A stretch of 64,000 bases of DNA, taken from CAYVBW01 sp964588685. Lineage in GTDB: Bacteria; Patescibacteriota; Microgenomatia; UBA1400; PJMF01. The notes under the pieces were generated by a model. It was not told the DNA's origin, ran no database searches, and saw only the letters and a list, made by a program, of their open reading frames with translations. Position 1 is the first letter of the stretch. Each line of letters opens with the position of its first letter. The stretch is taken from the NCBI GenBank assembly GCA_964588685.1, contig CAZPQG010000004.1:37646-101645 (forward strand), read 5' to 3'. Of this stretch, positions 37,928 to 44,817 are shown in pieces. The position numbers and the translations under genes are program-made.

Positions 37928-37936
37928 TGTTATAAT
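37928..37936 (+). promoter_or_regulatory. Extended -10 promoter for infC-rpmI-rplT
   Basis: TG (37928-37929), one base, TATAAT (37931-37936). The transcript would carry a leader of about 130 nt before infC, in which autoregulation by L20 or IF-3 would be expected from other bacteria; no specific L20 leader fold is recognised. Confidence 0.6.
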
Positions 37937-38072
37937 TACCCATCAAGAAAAAATTTAAAAGTGCGGTCTAGGTATTATTCTTTTATTCTTTAAATTAAAA
38001 ATTAAAGCAAGCAGCATACATTAGTTAAATCAAATATAAGTCAAATATTAATTATCTAAATAATTTTACATA

Positions 38073-38618
38073 GTGAGCAGTTATCATCAAAGAAAAAAAA
38101 GCAAACTAAATATTAAGGCCAATCGACAGATAAGGGCTAAAAAAGTCAGAGTGCTTAGTGAAAAAGATGAATCAATTGGCATCATGCCGTTGAAAAAGGC
38201 TCTAATTCAAGCTAAAAAAGAAAAAAAAGATTTAGTTTTAATTACTAAAAAAGCTAAACCGCCGGTCACTAAAATTATTAAATTATCAAAATATAAATAT
38301 CAACAGGAACAGAAGTTAGCTCAGGCTCGTAAAAAAAATAGAGTGCAAGCTCTAAAAGAAGTTAGATTTACTATGTTCATGGGTGAAGGCGATTTAAAAG
38401 CAAGAAAGAAAAGAGTAAAAAGATTTTTAAAGGATAACGATAAAGTAAGATTAAGCCTGCAATTTAAAGGCAGGCAAATCACAAAAAAAGGGTTTGCTTA
38501 CTCATTGTTTGACAAAGTAATAAAAGAAATGGTGGAGGAAGAAGAACTAGCTGAAGTAGAAATAGAACCAAAAATGGTAGGCAGAAAAATGATTGCTCAG
38601 CTGACACCGGTAAAATAA
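38073..38618 (+). CDS. infC: Translation initiation factor IF-3
   Basis: 181 aa. N-terminal domain with IRAKKVRVLSEKDESIGIM; the linker helix KYQQEQK; C-terminal domain with FTMFMGEGDLKARKKRVKRFL and FKGRQITKKG. It binds the 30S subunit and checks start codons. The GTG at 38073 is the likely start: an in-frame TAA at 38061 leaves only TTT, TAC, ATA and GTG codons before the conserved region. ATA (38070) is an alternative worth noting, because infC uses rare start codons in many bacteria. First gene of infC-rpmI-rplT. Confidence 0.95.
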   Translation: MSSYHQRKKSKLNIKANRQIRAKKVRVLSEKDESIGIMPLKKALIQAKKEKKDLVLITKKAKPPVTKIIKLSKYKYQQEQKLAQARKKNRVQALKEVRFTMFMGEGDLKARKKRVKRFLKDNDKVRLSLQFKGRQITKKGFAYSLFDKVIKEMVEEEELAEVEIEPKMVGRKMIAQLTPVK

Positions 38619-38649
38619 TTATGAAAAAAGACTAAGAATAGACAACAGC

Positions 38650-38853
38650 ATGAAAAAAAATAAACACAAAACCAGAAAATCAATCAAGAAAAGATTCAAG
38701 ATTACAGCCACCGGCAAAGTAATGCGCCGGGTCCAGAATTCTCGTCATCTTAGACGCAAAAAAAGCAAACAAGCAAAACGACGCTACCGAAAATATGTAG
38801 AGGTAAAAGGAAAGAGAGCTAAAAAAATTAAACAAATGCTCGGGATAGCTTAA
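38650..38853 (+). CDS. rpmI: 50S ribosomal protein L35
   Basis: 67 aa, very basic. The family pattern is clear: KHKTRKSIKKRFKITATGKV followed by an RRVQNSRHLRRKKSKQ-like loop. It lies 31 nt after infC and 32 nt before rplT, the conserved order of this ribosomal operon. No obvious Shine-Dalgarno sequence. Confidence 0.97.
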   Translation: MKKNKHKTRKSIKKRFKITATGKVMRRVQNSRHLRRKKSKQAKRRYRKYVEVKGKRAKKIKQMLGIA

Positions 38854-38885
38854 CTAAATTATTTCACAATTCTAAGGATTTATTT

Positions 38886-39242
38886 ATGGCAAGATCAAAA
38901 ACAAGCACTGTTCGTAAAAAAAGACACAAAAAAATATTAAAGCTGGCTAAAGGCTTTCGCGGCACCAATAGGCGCCTCTATAAAAGAGCCCATGAGGCTG
39001 TGCTGCATTCAGGCCAATATGCTTATGCCGGCAGAAAACTGCGCAAAAGAGATATGCGCAAATTGTGGATCATGAGAATAAATGCCGGCCTGCAAACTTT
39101 AAACCCGGACTATAAATACTCCCTTTTCATCAATGCTTTAAAAAATAACAAGATAGAACTTAACCGAAAAATGCTGGCAGATTTAGTGGTAACTGATATA
39201 GATGCCTTTAAGGAAATAGTAGATCAGGTGGGTTTGAAGTAA
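38886..39242 (+). CDS. rplT: 50S ribosomal protein L20
   Basis: 118 aa, normal length. Family motifs: VRKKRHKKILKLAKGFRGTN near the N terminus, YAYAGRKLRKRDMRKLWI in the middle, NALKNNKIELNRKMLADL near the end. It binds 23S rRNA early in assembly and often represses its own operon. Shine-Dalgarno AAGGA at 38874-38878 precedes the ATG. A strong terminator follows 19 nt after the stop. Confidence 0.98.
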   Translation: MARSKTSTVRKKRHKKILKLAKGFRGTNRRLYKRAHEAVLHSGQYAYAGRKLRKRDMRKLWIMRINAGLQTLNPDYKYSLFINALKNNKIELNRKMLADLVVTDIDAFKEIVDQVGLK

Positions 39243-39261
39243 ACTCTAACACAAAAAAACT

Positions 39262-39290
39262 AAAACCCGCCTTAAACAGCGGGTTTTTTT
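39262..39290 (+). terminator. Rho-independent terminator of infC-rpmI-rplT
   Basis: Perfect 9-bp stem AAAACCCGC (39262-39270) with GCGGGTTTT (39279-39287), an 8-nt loop, and a T run through 39290. This is the clearest terminator in the window. Confidence 0.93.
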
Positions 39291-39306
39291 AATAGAGAAA
39301 GACTTG

Positions 39307-39312
39307 TATAAT
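39307..39312 (+). promoter_or_regulatory. -10 box for acetyltransferase gene, leaderless spacing
   Basis: TATAAT (39307-39312) ends 7 nt before the ATG at 39320, so transcription would begin at or one base before the start codon. It lies 17 nt after the preceding terminator's T run. Confidence 0.55.
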
Positions 39313-39319
39313 CATCACT

Positions 39320-39880
39320 ATGAAACCGGGACAAATCATCACTACTAAAAAAATTAATGATTGGAAAGTTAATTTTCGTTTACCAAAAATGGTTGATGCT
39401 GAGGCTATGATGCAATTTATTAATCAAATCTCAAAAGAAAAAGTTTTTATTTCACGACAAGGAGAACAAATATCTTTAACAGAGGAAAAAAAATATGTAC
39501 AATCTTTATTAAAAAAAATTAGAAAAAAACAGGCTTTAGTTATTCAAGCTTGGCATAATAAAGAATTAATTGGCATTGTTGATCTTAAAAGTAAAGAAAA
39601 AACAGAGAGGCATGTAGCTATACTTGGTTTATTGGTTAAAAAAGAGTATCGAAACTGCGGCATTGGTTCTAATTTGCTTAAAGTTATTCTCGAACAGGCT
39701 AGAAAACACCTAAAAAACACTGAATTAGTCATTTTGCAAGTTTATGCTGATAACAGCAGAGCCATTCATCTTTATAAAAAACTCGGCTTTAAAGAATATG
39801 GAAAACTACCTCGGGGTCTAAAGCGTCAGAATAAATATCACGATGCAATTTTAATGTATCTTGATTTAAAAAGCTCGTGA
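39320..39880 (+). CDS. GNAT-family N-acetyltransferase
   Basis: 186 aa. Acetyl-CoA binding region includes LGLLVKKEYRNCGIGSNLL (the Q/RxxGxG/A motif as RNCGIG, about 112-117) and the C-terminal NSRAIHLYKKLGFKEYG. These mark a RimI/SpeG/PaiA-like enzyme. The acceptor cannot be told. It appears to be transcribed as a leaderless mRNA, and its TGA stop overlaps the promoter of pheS. Confidence 0.88.
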   Translation: MKPGQIITTKKINDWKVNFRLPKMVDAEAMMQFINQISKEKVFISRQGEQISLTEEKKYVQSLLKKIRKKQALVIQAWHNKELIGIVDLKSKEKTERHVAILGLLVKKEYRNCGIGSNLLKVILEQARKHLKNTELVILQVYADNSRAIHLYKKLGFKEYGKLPRGLKRQNKYHDAILMYLDLKSS

Positions 39881-39886
39881 TACAAT
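39878..39886 (+). promoter_or_regulatory. Extended -10 promoter for pheS
   Basis: TG (39878-39879) is part of the TGA stop codon of the previous gene, then TACAAT (39881-39886). It is 12 nt before the pheS ATG, again leaving no room for a Shine-Dalgarno sequence. Confidence 0.45.
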
Positions 39887-39898
39887 TAAATCATCTTT

Positions 39899-41020
39899 AT
39901 GCCAAAAACTAAATCCAATTCAGCTAAAAATTCTTCAGACAATCAGGCTGCAACTCCTTCACCTGAATTACAAGCTTTTACTGATGAAGCTGATAGGATA
40001 AAAAAACAAATTCGCCAGGAAACTCTCAGTCAAGACGACCTGCAAAAAAAATATCTGGGCAAAAACGGACTTTTTACTCAACTTAGTAAAAAAATTACTA
40101 ATTTTTCAAAGCGTGAACGCCGGACTGCCGGCCAATTAATCAACCATCTTAAAGAGGATTTAACAACTTATATTGAACAACTTTCAAATCAACCCGAACA
40201 AAGACAAACTCAAAAAAAAATCGATTTAACTTTACCCGGCATTGAGCCCGACGTCGGGCATGTGCATCCAATTTCTCAAGCCATCGAAGAAATCAGTCAA
40301 ATTTTTGAAAAAATCGGTTTTGTTAGATCGAGATACCCGGAAGTAGAGTGGGATTGGTATGCTTTTGAAAGCCTGAATATCCCACCCAAACACCCTGCTC
40401 GTGATGAATGGGAAACTTTTTTTGTTGATCAAGAAACTCATCCTGAAAAAGGAGCTATTGTCCTCACCCCTCATACTTCCAATGGCCAAGTCAGAGAGAT
40501 GGAAAGAGTTAAAGAGCCGCCCATGAGAATGATTAATATTGCTCGCTGCTATCGCAGGCAGCAGGACGTAACTCACACTCAAATGTTTCATCAATTTGAA
40601 GGCATGGTGATTGATGAAGGGATCAATATTCAACATCTTAAAGGCACAATAGACTATTTTGCTGAAAATTTTTATGGTCCAAAGGCTAAAAGCCGTATTC
40701 GCCCGTTTCATTTTAATTTTACCGAGCCTTCTTTTGAAGTAGATTTTAGTTGTCACATTTGTCACGGCACAGGTTACATAGAAAGTGAGCAAGACCACCA
40801 AAAGGAATGCAGTTTTTGCAAATCCGGTTGGCATGAAGTAGGCGGAGCCGGCATGATTCATCCCAATGTTTTGAAAGCCGGGGGGATTGATCCGCAGCAA
40901 TATACCGGTTTTGCTTTTGGCTGGGGCATCGAACGGACTTATACCTTAAGAAAAGGGCTTAATATTGATGATATTAGACTGTTGTATAGTGCTGATTTAG
41001 ATTTTTTACAACAATTCTAA
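39899..41020 (+). CDS. pheS: Phenylalanyl-tRNA synthetase alpha subunit
   Basis: 373 aa class II synthetase subunit. The N-terminal coiled coil (about 20-100) binds tRNA. The catalytic domain has HPISQAIEEI, HPARDEWETFF, motif 2 in RCYRRQQDVTHTQMFHQFEG, and motif 3 GFAFGWGIERTYTLR. Two Cys pairs (CHIC and CSFC, about 283-305) could hold zinc; such Cys clusters occur in PheS of several bacteria. It works as an alpha2-beta2 enzyme with PheT, encoded 77 nt downstream. Confidence 0.97.
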   Translation: MPKTKSNSAKNSSDNQAATPSPELQAFTDEADRIKKQIRQETLSQDDLQKKYLGKNGLFTQLSKKITNFSKRERRTAGQLINHLKEDLTTYIEQLSNQPEQRQTQKKIDLTLPGIEPDVGHVHPISQAIEEISQIFEKIGFVRSRYPEVEWDWYAFESLNIPPKHPARDEWETFFVDQETHPEKGAIVLTPHTSNGQVREMERVKEPPMRMINIARCYRRQQDVTHTQMFHQFEGMVIDEGINIQHLKGTIDYFAENFYGPKAKSRIRPFHFNFTEPSFEVDFSCHICHGTGYIESEQDHQKECSFCKSGWHEVGGAGMIHPNVLKAGGIDPQQYTGFAFGWGIERTYTLRKGLNIDDIRLLYSADLDFLQQF

Positions 41021-41097
41021 GGTTTAAAAAAATATTATTTTTAATTATAAATTTTCACTAGCACGCAAAAAAAGCAACATAAAAAATAAGACTTAAA

Positions 41098-43272
41098 ATG
41101 AACATTTTAGTACCCCACAACTGGCTGCTGGACCATCTTAAAACCAAAGCTAAACCTAAAGAAATTCAGCATTATTTATCACTATCCGGACCCAGCGTAG
41201 AAACAATCACCCAAATTGCCGGTGATCCTGTTTATGACATAGAAGTTAGCACCAACAGAGTCGATGCCATGAGTATTAGAGGGCTCGCTAGAGAAGCAGC
41301 AGTCATTTTAGAACGCTATGATTTAAGCTCAGAATTAAAACCACTTAATTTAAAAGAGGATCTGCAGCCGGAAACTTCAACATTGCCGCTGCCCAAAATC
41401 AACAATGACCCTGAACTATCCCACAGAATTTTATGTGCTGTGTTGTCTAATGTAAAGCAAAAACAAACTCCTAACTGGATGGCTAAACGACTTAAGCAGG
41501 CGGGGTTTCAAATTCATAATACTTTAATTGATATTACTAATTATGTGACTCACGAATTAGGCCACCCCTGCCACGCTTTTGACTATGACAAAATCATGGA
41601 TTTAGGAGGTGTAATTAATGTTGGCCAAGCCAAAGCCGGCAAACTTTTCACCACTTTAGATGGAGTAGAGCGAGAGACAGTAGGTGGAGAAATTGTCTTT
41701 ACTAATGAAATCGGTACTATTATTGATCTGCCGGCCATAATTGGTACTGCTAACAGTAGTGTTGATAAAAACACTAAAAATATTTTATTTTGGATAGAAG
41801 ATTTAGATGCCCGAAAAGTTAGACAGGCTTCAATTAATCATGCTATCCGTACCGTTGCTGCTCAACTTAACGAAAAACAAGTTGATCCTCATTTAGGCAA
41901 AACGGCTTTGTTAAGAGGTGTTGAGCTATATCAAAAACTCACCAAGGCAAAAATTGCCAGTCAAATATTTGATGAATTTCCTAAAAAACGCCGGCTGCCT
42001 AGTTTTGAAGTACCCGGCAAAATTATTAAAGATTATTTAGGAGTTGAACTGCCGGCTGCTGAAGTGAAACAGATTTTATCAAATTTAGGCTGTGAAATAA
42101 CTATAAATGAAAAACAAACTCAGAAAAAAGCAGCTTCTGACGACGCCGCTTCAAATGAAGCTCAAAAGAAAAACAAATTAAATTTAACTGCTCTAACTTT
42201 TGAAGTACAGCCGCCTACTTTTCGTCCAGATCTTAAACAACCGGTGGATGTTATCGAGGAAGTGGCCCGTATTTACGGCTATCAAAACATTCCCAGTCAA
42301 TTAATGACAGGCCAATTGCCGCTCAACCAATCCAAAAATGTCACTTTTAAACTGGAAAGTCGTATCAAGCATTTTTTAAGCCATCTGGGATGGCAGGAAA
42401 TTTATTCTTTATCTTTGGTCAGCGAAAAACTGGCTGCTCAAAGTAATTATCATTTAAAGCAGCATTTAAAACTCAGCAATCCTTTATTGACTGACCACCA
42501 ATATTTACGCCGTAGTTTAATTCCGTCGCTGCATGAAGCCATCACTGCCAACCCTCAAGCTGAAAATTTGTCTGTTTTTGAAATAGCTGCAGTTTATCGT
42601 CCGCAAGAAAAAAATCTACCTCAACAACCGATTAAGTTAGGTTTGGTGTCAAACAAAGATTACCGTAAAGTTAGAGGTGACCTGGAGGCCTTGCTGAAAC
42701 AGTTTTATCTTGATCAAATTATTATCTCACCTTTAGCAGAAGCTGATCGAAAAGAACAGCAGTCTAATTCAGATGCAGCGGCTCAGCAAAAAACCGAGCC
42801 AGTGCAAAAAAATAATACCCAGCAAGATGAGCTTTTAAAACAAGAAGGGGTTATTAAAGTTAAAGTTAATGATGAGCTGGCAAAAAATAATGAGCAGGCA
42901 AAAATCGGCCGGGTTTGGATTTTAGATAAAGGTTATACTGCCATAGAAATTAGCTGCCGGCAGTTAGCCAAATTTGCTAAAAAATATCCTAATTATCAGC
43001 CTAAACTTAAAACCACGCCTATTATAGAGGAATTAACTTTTGTTTTAACTCCACAAACCAGAGTAGGGGAGGTAATAAACACAATTAAACAGACTGATGG
43101 TCTCGTAACTCAAGTAAAACTGCTGGATGTTTATCAACAAAATTTTACTTTCCAAATTCACTATCAAGACCCTGTCAAAAATTTAGCCAGTGCAGATTTA
43201 ACTTCTTTAAGAAAAAAGGTTGTTAAGCAAATAGAAGCTACTTTCCAAGCTAAATTAGTGGGAGAAGTCTAA
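41098..43272 (+). CDS. pheT: Phenylalanyl-tRNA synthetase beta subunit, lacking the OB domain
   Basis: 724 aa. The N terminus has the expected NWL strand, but the EMAP/OB tRNA-binding insertion that normally follows at about 40-150 is missing; the chain goes straight to DIEVSTNRVDAMSIRGLARE. The B3/B4 editing module, the B5 domain (FEVPGKIIKDYLGV, RPDLKQPVDVIEEVARIYGY) and the C-terminal anticodon-binding FDX-ACB domain are present. Two polar inserts (about 338-362 and 555-590) are rich in Gln, Ala, Asp and Asn. Typical PheT is about 800 aa. A GC-rich folded repeat follows. Confidence 0.95.
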   Translation: MNILVPHNWLLDHLKTKAKPKEIQHYLSLSGPSVETITQIAGDPVYDIEVSTNRVDAMSIRGLAREAAVILERYDLSSELKPLNLKEDLQPETSTLPLPKINNDPELSHRILCAVLSNVKQKQTPNWMAKRLKQAGFQIHNTLIDITNYVTHELGHPCHAFDYDKIMDLGGVINVGQAKAGKLFTTLDGVERETVGGEIVFTNEIGTIIDLPAIIGTANSSVDKNTKNILFWIEDLDARKVRQASINHAIRTVAAQLNEKQVDPHLGKTALLRGVELYQKLTKAKIASQIFDEFPKKRRLPSFEVPGKIIKDYLGVELPAAEVKQILSNLGCEITINEKQTQKKAASDDAASNEAQKKNKLNLTALTFEVQPPTFRPDLKQPVDVIEEVARIYGYQNIPSQLMTGQLPLNQSKNVTFKLESRIKHFLSHLGWQEIYSLSLVSEKLAAQSNYHLKQHLKLSNPLLTDHQYLRRSLIPSLHEAITANPQAENLSVFEIAAVYRPQEKNLPQQPIKLGLVSNKDYRKVRGDLEALLKQFYLDQIIISPLAEADRKEQQSNSDAAAQQKTEPVQKNNTQQDELLKQEGVIKVKVNDELAKNNEQAKIGRVWILDKGYTAIEISCRQLAKFAKKYPNYQPKLKTTPIIEELTFVLTPQTRVGEVINTIKQTDGLVTQVKLLDVYQQNFTFQIHYQDPVKNLASADLTSLRKKVVKQIEATFQAKLVGEV

Positions 43273-43301
43273 AATAGTTTATATATTAATTTATTTTGAT
43301 T

Positions 43302-43454
43302 TAGACCCCGCAGCTTGCGGTGAGGAACAAATTAAAATGAGGGGGTTCCCAGGCGATATCCCCCTGGTGTGATTAGGTTTAATACCTAGTCACAGGAGAG
43401 CAGGCTTTGTCCATTTTTAATGGATAAAACGCTGAGGCTCCTCCCTCAGAATTT
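43302..43454 (+). repeat. GC-rich folded element containing dispersed repeat copy B
   Basis: A block of intergenic DNA far richer in G+C than its surroundings. Successive hairpins can be drawn: CCGCA/TGCGG (43308-43320); GGGGG with CCCCC near 43341-43364; a 10-bp stem with one G-T pair, 43369-43378 with 43384-43393; TTGTCCATT with AATGGATAA (43407-43427); CTGAGG/CCTCAG (43432-43449). The last 49 nt (43406-43454) repeat, inverted, at 33056-33104. It may be a miniature mobile element, a REP-like element or a structured RNA. Confidence 0.7.
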
Positions 43455-43480
43455 AATTTACCTTCTGAGCGTTGTGTATT

Positions 43481-44743
43481 ATGAACTTTTTATTTTTACT
43501 CCTGATTTTTTCTATTCCACTTAATCTTTTTTTAAAAATCTCAGTTACTGACAGTTTTGTTAACGGCCTGCAAGTTGACTATTTAATTCAAAAAATTTAT
43601 TTATCTGATTTATTATTAGCTTTAACTCTAATCGCTGGGGCGGCAAATTTAATTCGTCAACATTCCTTAAAAAAACTTTTGCCTTTGGCAGCTGTTCAAA
43701 TAAAAAAAATCGGCTCTCATCATAAAATTCTATCCTTATTAATACTTATTCTAGCTTTTATTATTAGGCAGTTAACAACAAAACGGCCGGCAGCTGCCGT
43801 TTTTTTTGCTTTGCACTTAGGGGCAGTCTATATTTTTGCCCGACTGCTTACTAAACAAAAAAAACTGCTGTCCACAAAATTTTTCAATTTAACCATCATT
43901 GTCACTTTTCTGGTTCAGTCTTTTTTGGGAATTTATCAATTTTTAACACAAAAGCCTTTGCTGGCTTACCATTTTTTGGGAGAACCAAGATTTGAACCTT
44001 ATTATCGCCTAAGCCGTCATATTTTTTCCGGTCAAGAAAAAATTTTAGCTTACGGCAGCACAGCTCATCCTAATATTTTAGCTGCCGCGATAGTTTTACT
44101 ATTCTTAATTATTGCTTCAAAAATAAAGCCTTTCAAAAAAATAAAACAAAATCAAACCAAATTATGGTTAATATCAATTTTATTTTTATTAAGCTTAATT
44201 ATTATCTATATTACTCAAGCTCGAGCAGCTTTAGCCACTCTTATTTTAGGCTGTATTTTTTTAGAGAGAAAAAAACTTAATTTAAAACTAACTTATAACA
44301 TAAAGAAGATCGCACTGACGGCCGTCTTATTTTTAGTGCCGGCGATTTTGGCTGCCATGGCTTGGGCCTACAGTTACCAGCCCTCAATTTATAGACGGCA
44401 CTTGCTCAATATTGCTGCTATAGACATGTTCTTGGACCAACCATTTTTAGGGCAGGGTTTAAATCATTTTACTGTCCATTTAGAAGAGTTTAGCCGGTCT
44501 ACTGAGGTGATTAAATTCATTCAGCCGGTTCACCATCTTGGCTTGCTTTTATTAGCAGAAACAGGCATCTTGGGCTTGCTTATATTAATTTTTAGCTGGC
44601 GTTTATTAAAGAAAAAAAGCCGAATTAAAATAGTAACAGCTTTATTAATTTTAAGCCCTCTCTTAATCTCTGATCACTTCTTGTATAGTCTACAGCCTGG
44701 ACGACTGCTGCTAGTATTGTTCATAATTGGGATTGATCTTTAA
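43481..44743 (+). CDS. O-antigen ligase-like (Wzy_C) membrane protein
   Basis: 420 aa with about 10-11 TM segments. A large loop after TM 5 carries LGEPRFEPYYRLSRH and YGSTAHPNILAAA. A second loop has the Wzy_C-type pattern DMFLDQPFLGQGLNHF followed by HHLGLLLLAETGILGLL. Such proteins join or polymerise lipid-linked glycans outside the membrane. The frame is open from TTG 43472, but ATG 43481 (MNFLFLL) is the better start. It ends 75 nt from the convergent PBP gene. Together with the GT39 proteins it points to an elaborate surface glycan. Confidence 0.85.
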   Translation: MNFLFLLLIFSIPLNLFLKISVTDSFVNGLQVDYLIQKIYLSDLLLALTLIAGAANLIRQHSLKKLLPLAAVQIKKIGSHHKILSLLILILAFIIRQLTTKRPAAAVFFALHLGAVYIFARLLTKQKKLLSTKFFNLTIIVTFLVQSFLGIYQFLTQKPLLAYHFLGEPRFEPYYRLSRHIFSGQEKILAYGSTAHPNILAAAIVLLFLIIASKIKPFKKIKQNQTKLWLISILFLLSLIIIYITQARAALATLILGCIFLERKKLNLKLTYNIKKIALTAVLFLVPAILAAMAWAYSYQPSIYRRHLLNIAAIDMFLDQPFLGQGLNHFTVHLEEFSRSTEVIKFIQPVHHLGLLLLAETGILGLLILIFSWRLLKKKSRIKIVTALLILSPLLISDHFLYSLQPGRLLLVLFIIGIDL

Positions 44744-44817
44744 CTACTGATCTTTAATTGAAGTAGCCTTTAAAACTAAGTATTAAACCTTAAAAGATTA
44801 AACTTATTTAAAAAAAT

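Noticed and set aside
39878..39880. Possible TGA-to-Gly or Trp recoding, as in some CPR groups
   Set aside because: TGA ends the acetyltransferase and FemAB-like genes at family-appropriate positions, and no in-frame TGA is needed elsewhere.
40733..40830. Unusual zinc-ribbon-like Cys cluster in PheS
   Set aside because: Cys clusters in this part of PheS occur in several bacterial groups, so this is not a special feature.
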